DNA of 64,000 bases from Campylobacterales bacterium. Its GTDB lineage: Bacteria; Campylobacterota; Campylobacteria; Campylobacterales; Sulfurimonadaceae. Made by a program: the position numbers and the translations under genes. Numbering within the stretch: position 1 is the first letter of the stretch; every line of letters begins with the position of its first letter. A model generated the notes under the pieces. It was not told the origin of the DNA. It worked only from the letters and a program-made list of their open reading frames with translations, and made no database searches. Below are positions 51,130 to 60,830 of this stretch, piece by piece. The stretch spans positions 62,001 through 126,000 of the forward strand of contig JAPLGO010000016.1 of the NCBI GenBank assembly GCA_026390115.1. The letters are read 5' to 3'.

Positions 51130-52337
51130 TGTATTTTATAGTGAGCAGTCAAAGTAACCAAGGAGTAAAAAATTCGGATTTACTTTATGCACAAAGTTAT
51201 GATGATTTACTTCAAGAGCTGGAACGGGAAAATACAACTCCTCTTAGAATTGTTCAGATACCAACATTTCTCTCACCCATTCTTTCCCTCAAAGTGGGCA
51301 GAATATCGCAGGATGAGGTTATTGAGATGATTGAAGATTTGCATCTCATCTTTAAATCCGGCTTGCCTCTGCATCAGGGTATTGTTGATTTGGCAAATGA
51401 CAGTGACAATAAAGAGTTTAAAAATATGCTCTTTCACATCGCCTCTGATATTCAAATGGGGAAGTCTCTCTCCAACGCACTTGAGGTATATAAAGATGTA
51501 GTTGGGGATATAGTTTTAAATCTTATCAAAATTGGCGAAGAGAGCGGACAGCTTGAAGTGACGCTCAAAAGAGGGGCAACTTTTTTGCGTCGCGTTATGA
51601 CACTCAAAAAAAAGGTAAAAACAGCCCTAATCTACCCGCTATTCGCTTTTTCTGCCGTAATGGGCGCAATGCTTGTCTGGATGATTTACGTTCTGCCTCA
51701 AATGACAGAACTCTTTAAAGAGATGAATATAGAGCTGCCGACTCTTACTGTTGTTATGATAAATATCTCCCAGTTTATCTCCAGTTATATTGCATATATG
51801 TTGTTGACTCTTGTTTTGCTTGTAATAGCATTTAAACTGGCACATAGGCGTTATCAGAGTGTTCGTTGGTTTACAGATAAATATATGCTGAAAATTCCGG
51901 TGATAAAGCAGATAATTTCAAGTTTTAACATGGCGTTTATTTCAGAGTATCTTCGGCTTGCACTTATATCCGGAATACCGCTCTCCGGTGCCATGGACAC
52001 TTTAAAGAAGAATGTCGGAAATGAACTCTATAAAAATGCACTCCAAGATGTCGCAGAGGATGTCACAAAAGGAAGCCCGTTATCTTTTGCCTTTGTTAAC
52101 ACCAAACTTTTTGCCCCATTTATGACACGAATGATGAGTGTTGGTGAGTCGTCCGGCACATTAGAGCCGCAACTGGAGCTTATCTCCGAGCATTACTATG
52201 AAAAGGTAGATTATTATGCAGAAAATATTGGCAAAATAATTGAGCCGATAGTTTTAATAATAGTCGGCGGCTTTATGGCGCTCATAATGCTCGGATTAAT
52301 GGGACCTATCTATGACCTTGCATCAAATATAAAGTAA
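51129..52337 (+). CDS. mshG: Inner-membrane platform protein, MshG/GspF family
   Basis: This is a 402-residue protein with two GspF domains (about 70-190 and 265-390). Typical signatures are FKSGLPLHQGIVDLANDSDN and GEESGQLEVTLKRGATFLRR in the first, and LRLALISGIPLSGAMDTLKK and MSVGESSGTLEPQLELISEH in the second. Membrane helices are near 166-190, 215-235 and 372-395. It anchors the ATPase and pilin assembly in the inner membrane. It begins one base into the ATPase stop codon. Confidence 0.92.
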   Translation: MYFIVSSQSNQGVKNSDLLYAQSYDDLLQELERENTTPLRIVQIPTFLSPILSLKVGRISQDEVIEMIEDLHLIFKSGLPLHQGIVDLANDSDNKEFKNMLFHIASDIQMGKSLSNALEVYKDVVGDIVLNLIKIGEESGQLEVTLKRGATFLRRVMTLKKKVKTALIYPLFAFSAVMGAMLVWMIYVLPQMTELFKEMNIELPTLTVVMINISQFISSYIAYMLLTLVLLVIAFKLAHRRYQSVRWFTDKYMLKIPVIKQIISSFNMAFISEYLRLALISGIPLSGAMDTLKKNVGNELYKNALQDVAEDVTKGSPLSFAFVNTKLFAPFMTRMMSVGESSGTLEPQLELISEHYYEKVDYYAENIGKIIEPIVLIIVGGFMALIMLGLMGPIYDLASNIK

Positions 52338-52400
52338 CGCGAATACTTTAATTAAATTTTGATATACTTATTTCATGTAAATTTATTTTTGGAGAATAAA

Positions 52401-52976
52401 ATGAGAAGAAAAGGTTTTACTCTAATTGAGTTGTCGATTGTGTTGGTGATTATCGGTCTATTGGTTGGTGGGGTTTTAAAAGGCAAAGGCATGATAGATA
52501 ATGCTAAGATGAAGCGCGTAAAAGGTGACATAGACGGGATAATGGCGGCGGTTTACAGCTATCAGGATAAGTTCGGATATTTGCCTGGAGATGACCCGAC
52601 AAATAGGGTGACAGATCTTGGGGCTGCTAGTTGTGATGGTAATAGTAGTAAATCTAATGCGAATGGTCTATTTGATTTAGATAGTGAGAAATTGTGCGCA
52701 TGGCAGGAGATGATTGGGGCGGGGTTTATCGCTGGAAATCCGGGTGACCATAGCGCAACTGTTGCAAAGAAGAGTCCATATGGCGGAAGCTATGGTTTTG
52801 ACAATAATACTACTACAAAGAAAAATTATATATCCATATCAACAATGCCGGCAGATGCTGCACAAGCGCTTGATACAAAGTATGATGATGGTGCTTACGA
52901 TACCGGTGATATCCAAGCAGATTCAGCTTATACTACTCTTACAACAGCTAAAACACTCTCTTGGTACGCTTTTTAA
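52401..52976 (+). CDS. Type IV pilin-like major subunit candidate
   Basis: This is a 191-residue prepilin: MRRKG|FTLIELSIVLVIIGLLVG, with Gly at -1 and Glu5. The globular part begins GDIDGIMAAVYSYQDKFGYL then PGDDPTNR, a pattern found in MSHA- and GspH/G-like pilins of this phylum, and has paired cysteines. GGAG six bases before the ATG and a separate gap after the GspF gene suggest its own promoter and high expression. No prepilin peptidase gene is in the window. Confidence 0.8.
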   Translation: MRRKGFTLIELSIVLVIIGLLVGGVLKGKGMIDNAKMKRVKGDIDGIMAAVYSYQDKFGYLPGDDPTNRVTDLGAASCDGNSSKSNANGLFDLDSEKLCAWQEMIGAGFIAGNPGDHSATVAKKSPYGGSYGFDNNTTTKKNYISISTMPADAAQALDTKYDDGAYDTGDIQADSAYTTLTTAKTLSWYAF

Positions 52977-53087
52977 TCTCAAGTTCTATGCGTTTTGCAG
53001 AAGCTTTAATATAATATTCTAAATTTTTAAAACAGGGAAACCGCTTTTTGTCAAGCAAAAGTTTCTCTGTACATGCCAAGGTAAGCG

Positions 53088-53507
53088 ATGCAAATAAGAG
53101 AATTAACCTTAAAAGAGCTGTTGAGTGCCTATGAAGTTGTGCCACAGCTTCGGGTTGAACTCTCCTATAAAGAGTTTGAAGATCTGATATATGAGATGCG
53201 GCACATGGATTACAAGATGTTTGGAATTATGGAGGGTGAAAAACTTATCACATACGCCGGAGCGAGCGTACAAACGAACCTCTATCACAAAAGACACCTT
53301 TATATTTTTGACTTAGTAACGGATGAGAAACACAGAGGCAAAAAATATGGCGAGATGATGTTGGAGTATCTGAGTGACTATGCAAAAACCAATATGTGCA
53401 AAAATATAGTTCTCTCTTCGGGCTTTGCCAGAGAAAGTGCCCATAGATTTTATGAAAAGAATCAGTTTGAAAAGGTAAGTTATATTTTTTTGAAGTCTCT
53501 CAAGTAA
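53088..53507 (+). CDS. GNAT-family N-acetyltransferase
   Basis: This is a 139-residue protein with the GNAT core. Strands 'MFGIMEGEKLITYAGASV', then LYIFDLVTDEKHRGKKYGEM, hold the acetyl-CoA loop (R/Q-x-x-G-x-G/A as HRGKKYGE). The final SSGFARESAHRFYEKNQFEK is the usual end. The substrate is unknown; it could be a protein N-terminus or a small amine. It lies between the pilus operon and pta, with no shared operon evident. Confidence 0.85.
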   Translation: MQIRELTLKELLSAYEVVPQLRVELSYKEFEDLIYEMRHMDYKMFGIMEGEKLITYAGASVQTNLYHKRHLYIFDLVTDEKHRGKKYGEMMLEYLSDYAKTNMCKNIVLSSGFARESAHRFYEKNQFEKVSYIFLKSLK

Positions 53508-53583
53508 TCAATCAGATACAATAGGTCTCTCTTTAACAAAATAGCTCTATAATTCAAAATAATAAATATATTTAGGAGTGCCT

Positions 53584-55668
53584 GTGAAAATTAAATCACT
53601 ATTTGTTTCTGCCCAAGAGAAGAGTGCAGGGACACTTTTTGTTTCTATGGGAATGATGGAGATTCTAAAAAGAAATCTTCACAGGGTTGCTTTTTTTCGC
53701 CCCATAATTGCCTCTCGCAGTATCAAAGACGGTGACATCTCCTTTATGTTAGAGCGGTATAAACTCGATATGAAATATGAAGAAGCGTATGGCTTTGATG
53801 TTGAGTATGTTGAGAGTATGATAGCTCAAAATGAAATTAATGAGCTGATAAATGAGCTGATTATAAAATTTAAAAAGCTTGAAAGTGAATATGATTTTGT
53901 TCTTTGTGAGGGGATTCATAAATCCTTTTTGACCTCTACAATCAACTATGATTTAAACATAAAAATTGCTCAAAATTTTGCTTCTCCCTACATAAATATC
54001 ATTAATGCTCAAAATCTAACAGCCAAAGAGGCATACGAAAATATTCTTATAGAGAATGAAAATTTTACAAGTGAGGGCTGCACACATTTTGCAACCTTTG
54101 TAAATAGACTCGATAGTGAAAAATATAATTCTTTGCAACAAGAGTTAAAAGATTACGAGTTAAACAGCTATCTTTTAAAAGAGGTTCCAGAGCTAGACAT
54201 GCCTACAATAGGTGATGTAATCGATGGACTTGAGGCAAAAGCTATTGTATTAAAAGCTCAAGATGTCACAAGGGTTATTAGAGGAGTAAAAGTTGCGGCT
54301 CTTACTTTGGATAACTTTTTGGACCATGTGCAGGAGGATGATTTGGTTATAGTGGCAGCCGACCGTTCGGAGATAATACTGGGACTTCTTGGGGCTTTGT
54401 ATTCTAATAATTATCCGAATATTACGGGGATTATTTTTCCTTTTAACATGCGGTCACATCCAAATATACAGAAACTAATTAATGGGCTGGATAATTTTAG
54501 TATACCTATTTTATCGGTAGAAACGGATACTTACGAGACGGCAAAAAATATTTCAAATATAAAACCAAAGTTGAGAGTCACAAGTCAGAGAAAAATCGCA
54601 CTGGCTCTTGGACTTTTTAACTCAAGTGTTGATATTAAAGCCGTTGAGGCAAAAATTGCAACGGCAGAGAGTACCGTTTTAACTCCTATGATGTTTGAAT
54701 ATAAACTCTTTGAGAGAGCGAGGCTTAACAAAAAAAGAATTATTTTGCCAGAGAGCAGCGATGAGAGGATTTTAAGAGCTGCCGAGATTATTTTGCGTCG
54801 TGAAGTGGCGGATATTATTCTTATAGGAAAAGCAAAAGAGATAAGAGACAACTACATGAAATTGGGGCTTGACCTCGGTAATGCAATTATAATAGACCAT
54901 CTGAATTCTGAGCACATGAAAGAGTTTGTTGATGCATTTTTTGAGATGAGAAAAGCCAAAGGTTTGACTTTGCAGGCGGCGGAAGATGCAATGCAACATG
55001 CGAACTATTTCTCGACCATGATGGTGCATCTGGGCTATGCCGATGGCATGGTTAGCGGTGCAACGCATTCTACTGCGGACACCATAAGACCGGCTCTTCA
55101 AATCATAAAAACGACTCCCGGTATCTCTATTGTCTCGAGTGTTTTTTTTATGTGTTTAAGTACAAAAGTTTTGGTGTATGGGGATTGTGCAGTGAATCAA
55201 GACCCTGATGCGGATGAGTTGGCGCAAATTGCACTTTCATCGGCTAAAACTGCTTTGGCATTTGGAATTGAACCGCGCGTTGCGATGCTCTCCTACTCAA
55301 CAGGAGAGAGCGGAAGCGGGGCGGACGTAGAAAAGGTGCGGGAAGCTACAAATAGAGTAAAATCAGAAAATCCGGAGCTGCTCATAGAAGGTCCGATTCA
55401 GTATGATGCCGCCATAGACAAAGAGGTGGCTTTGGCAAAACTTCCAAATTCAGAAGTTGCAGGAAATGCTACGGTATTTATATTCCCAGACCTTAATACT
55501 GGAAACAACACCTATAAAGCGGTGCAGCGCTCAAGCGATGCAGTAGCTATTGGACCGATACTTCAAGGACTTAATAAACCGATAAACGATTTAAGTCGCG
55601 GATGTTTGGTAGAGGACATAGTAAATACAGTCGCTATAACGGCAATACAAGCAGGGCAAAACAGATGA
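53584..55668 (+). CDS. pta: Phosphate acetyltransferase, long form
   Basis: This is a 694-residue enzyme. The N-terminal P-loop-like domain (1-200) begins MKIKSLFVSAQEKSAGTLFV. A DRTGG domain spans about 205-320. The catalytic PTA domain (about 365-690) has YADGMVSGATHSTADTIRPA, SYSTGESGSGADVEKV and VFIFPDLNTGNNTYKAVQRS. It interconverts acetyl-CoA and acetyl phosphate. The GTG at 53584 is chosen since AGGAG lies five bases before it. It overlaps ackA by 4 bases, forming the usual acetate pathway operon. Confidence 0.95.
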   Translation: MKIKSLFVSAQEKSAGTLFVSMGMMEILKRNLHRVAFFRPIIASRSIKDGDISFMLERYKLDMKYEEAYGFDVEYVESMIAQNEINELINELIIKFKKLESEYDFVLCEGIHKSFLTSTINYDLNIKIAQNFASPYINIINAQNLTAKEAYENILIENENFTSEGCTHFATFVNRLDSEKYNSLQQELKDYELNSYLLKEVPELDMPTIGDVIDGLEAKAIVLKAQDVTRVIRGVKVAALTLDNFLDHVQEDDLVIVAADRSEIILGLLGALYSNNYPNITGIIFPFNMRSHPNIQKLINGLDNFSIPILSVETDTYETAKNISNIKPKLRVTSQRKIALALGLFNSSVDIKAVEAKIATAESTVLTPMMFEYKLFERARLNKKRIILPESSDERILRAAEIILRREVADIILIGKAKEIRDNYMKLGLDLGNAIIIDHLNSEHMKEFVDAFFEMRKAKGLTLQAAEDAMQHANYFSTMMVHLGYADGMVSGATHSTADTIRPALQIIKTTPGISIVSSVFFMCLSTKVLVYGDCAVNQDPDADELAQIALSSAKTALAFGIEPRVAMLSYSTGESGSGADVEKVREATNRVKSENPELLIEGPIQYDAAIDKEVALAKLPNSEVAGNATVFIFPDLNTGNNTYKAVQRSSDAVAIGPILQGLNKPINDLSRGCLVEDIVNTVAITAIQAGQNR

Positions 55669-56846
55669 ATATAGCAGTTATTAATTCTGGAAGCTCTTCG
55701 ATAAAATTCCAACTTTTTTGTATGGAAAAAAAAGAGGTGTTGGCACATATTTTGGTTGAAAAAATCGGGGAGTCCATTTCGGATATGATTCTTGAGTATA
55801 AGGACAAAAAATTAGAGATTCTATCAGTTATAAAAAATCATCATGATGGTTTAGAAAAGATTATCTCGCTTTTGTCTAAACATAAGTTATTAAAAAATTT
55901 TACATCACTGAGTGCAATCGGTCATAGGGTGGTTCACGGCGGTGAAGAGTTTAAAAGTGCGACTGTCATCGATGAAAACGTTATAAAAAAGATAGAGGCA
56001 CTCATTCCACTAGCTCCGCTTCACAATCCTGCAAATTTAGAGGGTATTTTAGTGGCAATAAAAAAAGCTCCAAATGTCCCTCAAATAGCAGTATTTGATA
56101 CATCTTTTCATTCTCACATGCCAGAGGAGGCATATATTTACGCTCTCCCTTATGAGATGTATGAGAAGCATAAAATTAGAAGATACGGTTTTCATGGAAC
56201 TTCGCACTCTTATGTTTTAAAGCAAACAGCAAAACTATTGCAAAAAAATGTGAATGAATTAAATATTATTACACTCCATCTTGGTAACGGCTCAAGTGCA
56301 TGTGCAATTGAAAATGGGAAAAGTATAGATATTTCTATGGGTTTTACACCGCTTGAAGGTCTTGTTATGGGAAGCAGATGCGGAGATATTGATCCGGCAA
56401 TAGTGGTTCACATGCAAAGAGAGCTTGGAATGAGCGTGGATGAGGTCGATAAACTTTTAAATAAAAAATCTGGTTTAATCGGAATCTGTGCAAATAATGA
56501 TGTACGAACAATAATTGAGCAAAATGATGAAAAGTCACAATTGGCAATTAAAGTGATGGTTAGAAGAATAAAAAAATATATAGGTGCATATATGGCACTG
56601 TTAGGCAAAGTGGATGCCGTAGTCTTTACAGGTGGAATAGGTGAGAACTCTGCTTATATTAGAGAGATGGTTTTAAGTTCATTGCCGTATGGAATTGAAT
56701 TGGATTACTCTTTAAACGATGAAAATAGTACACTTATTTCTACGAAAAGAAGCAGCGTTAAATTAATGGTTGTAAAAACAGATGAAGAACAAGAGATTGC
56801 AAATGAGTGTATGAGTTTGTTAAAAGTTAGAGAAAAGGAAGTTTGA
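55665..56846 (+). CDS. ackA: Acetate kinase
   Basis: This 393-residue AckA is of the usual length. It starts MNIAVINSGSSSIKFQLF, with the GFHGTSHSYV and TLHLGNGSSACAI motifs and PLEGLVMGSRCGDIDP. The C-terminal phosphate/adenosine region is VVFTGGIGENSAYIREM. It makes ATP and acetate from acetyl phosphate, or the reverse for acetate assimilation. The start ATGA overlaps the pta stop. A terminator hairpin follows. Confidence 0.97.
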   Translation: MNIAVINSGSSSIKFQLFCMEKKEVLAHILVEKIGESISDMILEYKDKKLEILSVIKNHHDGLEKIISLLSKHKLLKNFTSLSAIGHRVVHGGEEFKSATVIDENVIKKIEALIPLAPLHNPANLEGILVAIKKAPNVPQIAVFDTSFHSHMPEEAYIYALPYEMYEKHKIRRYGFHGTSHSYVLKQTAKLLQKNVNELNIITLHLGNGSSACAIENGKSIDISMGFTPLEGLVMGSRCGDIDPAIVVHMQRELGMSVDEVDKLLNKKSGLIGICANNDVRTIIEQNDEKSQLAIKVMVRRIKKYIGAYMALLGKVDAVVFTGGIGENSAYIREMVLSSLPYGIELDYSLNDENSTLISTKRSSVKLMVVKTDEEQEIANECMSLLKVREKEV

Positions 56847-56857
56847 AGTTGAAGAAA

Positions 56858-56878
56858 TTACAGGCACGAAGCCTGTAA
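56858..56878. terminator. Terminator between ackA and csp
   Basis: An 8-bp perfect stem TTACAGGC / GCCTGTAA with loop ACGAA lies between convergent genes and is flanked by A's and T's. It probably works on both strands. Confidence 0.75.
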
Positions 56879-56888
56879 AAGTTTAAGA

Positions 56889-57107
56889 CTAAAGAGGAGT
56901 TACGTTCTCTGCTTGAGGGCCTTTTTGACCTTCTCCAAGTTCGAAAGTTACTTTTTGACCTTCAGCTAAAGAAACACGACCGTGTCCTGAGTTGTTAACT
57001 TGACGAAAGTGTACGAATACATCTTTTCCGCCGTTATCTTGTTGGATAAATCCAAAACCTTTTTCTTCGTTGAACCATTTAACAGTTCCGTCTAGTAATT
57101 CTGCCAT
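56889..57107 (-). CDS. Cold-shock domain protein, CspA family
   Basis: This 72-residue single cold-shock domain carries RNP1 (KGFGFIQQ) and RNP2 (DVFVHFRQV). It binds single-stranded RNA/DNA and likely acts as an RNA chaperone. AGAGGT seven bases before the ATG at 57107 sets the start. The 270-bp upstream strip (57108-57376) has no gene and could hold a long 5' leader of the kind seen in csp mRNAs, plus the promoter of the rightward 180-aa gene. Confidence 0.95.
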   Translation of the reverse strand: MAELLDGTVKWFNEEKGFGFIQQDNGGKDVFVHFRQVNNSGHGRVSLAEGQKVTFELGEGQKGPQAENVTPL

Positions 57108-57376
57108 TGCAATACCTCTATTGTGTAAAATACGCTTCATTTAAGAAGTGGAGTCAAAAATTGGAGAGTCTTTAGGGTCACAATTGAGCAGTTATACAAA
57201 ATCACACACTAAAGATGAACTCGAGCCTCATCTTTTCATCAGCAGTATTGTATCTAAATAAATCTTTAATACCAAACAACTATTTAAATTTAAATAAAAA
57301 TGAGTTAAAGACGATTTTAAAGTAGATGCTTCTAGTGTGTATTGGCATGTAAAATCTTAAATCAAGGATGTGAATT

Positions 57377-57919
57377 ATGCAAATATCATCAAATATGGGT
57401 GCAGTTGGTTCTGCACAAAGTTCATCGGCTATCAAAACTGTTTTTACAGAAAAGTTGACAAAAGAGGAGGCTCAGGATTTAAAAAAGCAGGTAATGGATA
57501 ATGCAAATGCTTTTGCATTCAATTCTACTCAAGCTCAGATTGGTGTTACAAATTCGCAGGATCAGTCTGCAAAAGATACTAAAGATTTTCAGAATTTTTT
57601 GAAGGATATAGGTTATAGTGGTAAACCGATAGCAGAACTCTCAAAAGACGAAGCGGCGAAGCTTGTGAGCGAAGATGGAATTTTTGGGATTAAACAGACT
57701 TCAGAAAGAATAGCACAATTTGTTATAGCCGGTGCCGGCGGTGATGAGGAAAAATTGCGTGCCGGTCGAGAGGGAATGCTTCAAGGATTTAAAGATGCAG
57801 AGAAAGCATGGGGCAATAAACTCCCGGACATTTCTCAGCAAACTATGCAAAAAGCTACAGAAATGGTGGATAAAGCTATGAGTGATTTAGGCTTTTCTAT
57901 TATAGATAAAGAAGTTTAG
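57377..57919 (+). CDS. Conserved Campylobacterota protein, 180 aa
   Basis: This is a soluble, acidic, helical protein with central GYSGKPIAELSKDEAAKLVS, then EDGIFGIKQTSERIAQFVIA, and EKLRAGREGMLQGFKDAEKA. Proteins of this kind are widespread in Campylobacterota and are often labelled 'hydrogenase-4 component G' without evidence; no hydrogenase gene is nearby. The serine/alanine-rich N-terminus resembles flagellar or secreted proteins. Function unknown. A strong hairpin terminator follows. Confidence 0.7.
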   Translation: MQISSNMGAVGSAQSSSAIKTVFTEKLTKEEAQDLKKQVMDNANAFAFNSTQAQIGVTNSQDQSAKDTKDFQNFLKDIGYSGKPIAELSKDEAAKLVSEDGIFGIKQTSERIAQFVIAGAGGDEEKLRAGREGMLQGFKDAEKAWGNKLPDISQQTMQKATEMVDKAMSDLGFSIIDKEV

Positions 57920-57921
57920 GC

Positions 57922-57937
57922 GGGGATAACTATCCCC
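57922..57937 (+). terminator. Terminator after the 180-aa gene
   Basis: A perfect 7-bp stem GGGGATA / TATCCCC with only two loop bases, extended by GC and GC on each side, is followed by a T-rich tail. It starts three bases past the stop codon. Confidence 0.65.
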
Positions 57938-58149
57938 TCTGCTTCTTTAAAATTTTCATAGAGTAGTTTGAACCGATATTATAAAGTGTATTACCCCTCT
58001 ATTTCACTATAGGATGATGTGTCCGTTCATTTTAAAAATTGCTTGATATGGTATTTTAATAACTTTTTTAGAGATGAAAGGTTAAAAAGTATATTTTATG
58101 AGAAAATTAGAGTACAATAATCCGAAATTCATAATGGAGTTTTTGCTAC

Positions 58150-58395
58150 ATGTCTTATTTTGTCTATATTTTAAAATGTAATGATGATACTTTATACACA
58201 GGCATTGCTAAAGATGTAGATAAGCGAATAAATGAGCACAACACCTCAGAAAAAGGTGCAAAATATACAAAAGCAAGACGACCGGTGCAACTTGTATATA
58301 AAGAAAATTCACTTGATAGAAGTAGTGCAAGCAAAAGAGAATATGAGATAAAAAAACTTTCACGAGATAAAAAATTGGATTTAGTGAATGTTTAA
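58150..58395 (+). CDS. GIY-YIG nuclease-domain protein (UPF0213 type)
   Basis: This is an 81-residue protein. VYILKCNDDTLYTGIAKDVD contains the GIY-YIG-like strands (VYI and YTG), and KRINEHNT holds the catalytic Arg and His. AKYTKARRPVQLVYKENS is typical of the small UPF0213 group. Its cellular role is unknown, but DNA cleavage or repair is plausible. Its last codons overlap the next ATG. Confidence 0.9.
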   Translation: MSYFVYILKCNDDTLYTGIAKDVDKRINEHNTSEKGAKYTKARRPVQLVYKENSLDRSSASKREYEIKKLSRDKKLDLVNV

Positions 58396-60719
58396 CTTGA
58401 ATAAAATTACTCTTAAATCAGTTTTTATGACACTCTCCATAACTTTTGTTTGGATTATAATCGCTTTCGTCACAGTTACGAATCGCGTAAATGATTTAAA
58501 ACATGAAAAATATTTCGAAACATCAAATCAGATGAAAAAAGAAATTAATATTTTGATAGAGGAGAAAGCAGAAGCTGTTCTTATCGTTGCATTTTCTATG
58601 GCACAAAATATGGAAATTAAAGAGACTCTGCTCAATAACAACTCTATCTTCAAATTAGATGAATATTCAAAAGGGCTAGGTGAGTTTACATCTATGAAGA
58701 ATTTATGGTTTCAGATTATAACTTCTGATGGGAAAAGTTTTTACAGAAGTTGGACGGATAAAAAAGGAGATGATTTAAAAGATGTAAGAGTAGATGTAGT
58801 AGAAATGATTCATAATCCTAAAATTATCTCATCCATAAGTGTCGGAAAATTTGATTTTACATTTAAATCTATGGTGCCAATTTATAGCAATGGGAAGTTT
58901 ATAGGGTTTGTTGAGGCAATGGCAAAGTTTAACTCTATTGCTTCGAAAATGGAAAATAAAGGGTACGATACAATCATTTTAGCCGATAAAAAGTATAAAG
59001 ATCAGCTTCAATTTGCCTATACGAAAATATTTGTTGATGATTATTATGTGGCAAACATGAATGCAAAAAAGGAACTGTTGACTTTTATGCATGAAAAAGG
59101 AGTTGAGTTGTTTATCGGTATTGATGGTTATTATATTGATGAAAAAAGTAACCAGTTAGTCACAGTTTATCATTTGCCCGATATTCACAACGAACTTATG
59201 GGACATTTTATTATTTTTCAAAATTTAGAAAAGATAGATTTCAGCAACATCAATCGTATTAGAGACAGGCTTATATCGCTCTTTGCTGTAGCTTACATCT
59301 TTATACTTCTCTTCTTTTACTACATGTACGTGAAAGCAGTATCAAGCTTTGATTGCCAAGCTCCATCGAGAGCTGGAAGTAAAAGTTGAAGATAAAACTA
59401 AAGAGCTAAAAGAGCAGACAAAAAGTTTAGAATATTTGGCACACTACGATTCTCTGACAGGTTTGCCAAATCGCATACTGTTTTTAGACAAGCTTAAACA
59501 GGCTATAAGGAAGGCAAAAAGCGGCAATGAAAATGCAACGATTCTGTTTCTGGATTTAGACCGGTTTAAAGAGATAAATGACACTTTTGGACATGAGGTC
59601 GGAGATAAACTTATAAAAGAGGTGGCAAATAAATTGAGTTTATGTGCTAAAGAAAAGGATACTGTTGCAAGATTAGGCGGCGATGAGTTTACCATTATTC
59701 TTGAAAATAGGACGCATCAAGAGACTGTCGCCATAACAAAGCGGATTATAGAGGTCATGCAAGAGCCGATTGTAATAGCTAAACAGGAAATTTATGCAAC
59801 TTTTAGCATCGGAATAAGCAGCTTTCCGGATGATGGTGAGAGTGCGACTATATTGTTGCGAAATGCTGATACAGCGATGTATAAAGCCAAAGATAACGGC
59901 AAAAACAGCTATCAGTTTTATAACTCTAAAATGACCGAACTTGCTTTTGAGAGAGTGATATTAGAGAGCAGTTTAAGAAAAGCGATAGATGAGAATGAGT
60001 TTGTTACCTACTATCAGCCTAAAATAAATTCCAAAAGCGGTAAGGTTATAGGGAATGAAGCTCTTGTTCGCTGGAACCATCCGGAACTCGGGTTAGTTCC
60101 TCCGATGCAGTTTATAACTTTGGCAGAGGATATCGGACTAATTAAATATATAGACCAGTGGATGATGATGAATGCTATGAAAACCATAAAAAAATTTCAA
60201 GAAGAAGGGATAGAAACTGGGATTCTCTCTCTTAATGTATCGATGAAACAGCTTGAGAATAAAAAATTTATAGAGCATATAAAAATGCTTATAAAAGATT
60301 TAGATTTTGACACCCAATATTTAGAGCTTGAAATTACCGAGAGTCAGATTATGAAGAACCCTGAATCTGCTATTTATACACTCAATAACATTCGTAATCT
60401 GGGTATAAAAATATCCGTGGATGATTTCGGAACAGGATACTCATCACTCTCCTATCTTAAACGACTTCCAATAGATAACCTTAAAATAGACAGAGCTTTT
60501 ATTAAAGATGCTTACAAAGATGAAGACGATGCGGCGATAGTAAGGGTAATTATTGCTTTGGCAAAGAGCTTAAAACTAAACTATATTGCAGAGGGTGTTG
60601 AGACACAAAAACAACTTGATTTTTTACATGAAGAGGGCTGCCACTATATTCAAGGCTATTTTTATTCAAAACCACTGCCTGAAGATGAGTTTAAAGAATA
60701 TTTATTAAAACACGCTTGA
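58388..60719 (+). pseudogene. Cache-GGDEF-EAL c-di-GMP protein split by a frameshift
   Basis: Two frames make one protein. The first (58388-59389, 333 residues) has a membrane helix (about 12-30), a periplasmic Cache-like sensor, a second helix (about 296-316) and then nonsense. The second (from TTG 59349) continues IAKLHRELEVKVEDKTKELK into GGDEF (RLGGDEFTI) and EAL (GNEALVRWNHPELG) domains. Removing one T from the TTT at 59348-59350 restores a single ~775-residue reading frame. Both catalytic signatures look intact, so the lesion is recent or a sequencing error. Confidence 0.8.
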
Positions 60720-60780
60720 TTTTTTTAATTAGTATCTTTCAAGATTTAGAAAATAAAAGTGCAAAAACTTATCGCAATAT

Positions 60781-60820
60781 TTCTACATGCATCTTTTGAA
60801 GTAAAAGTGTGACATGTAGA
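60781..60820. terminator. Hairpin between convergent genes
   Basis: The outer stem TCTACATG / CATGTAGA encloses a second stem CTTTT / AAAAG. It lies between the GGDEF-EAL locus and the convergent methyltransferase gene. Confidence 0.5.
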
Positions 60821-60830
60821 GTTGAAAATC

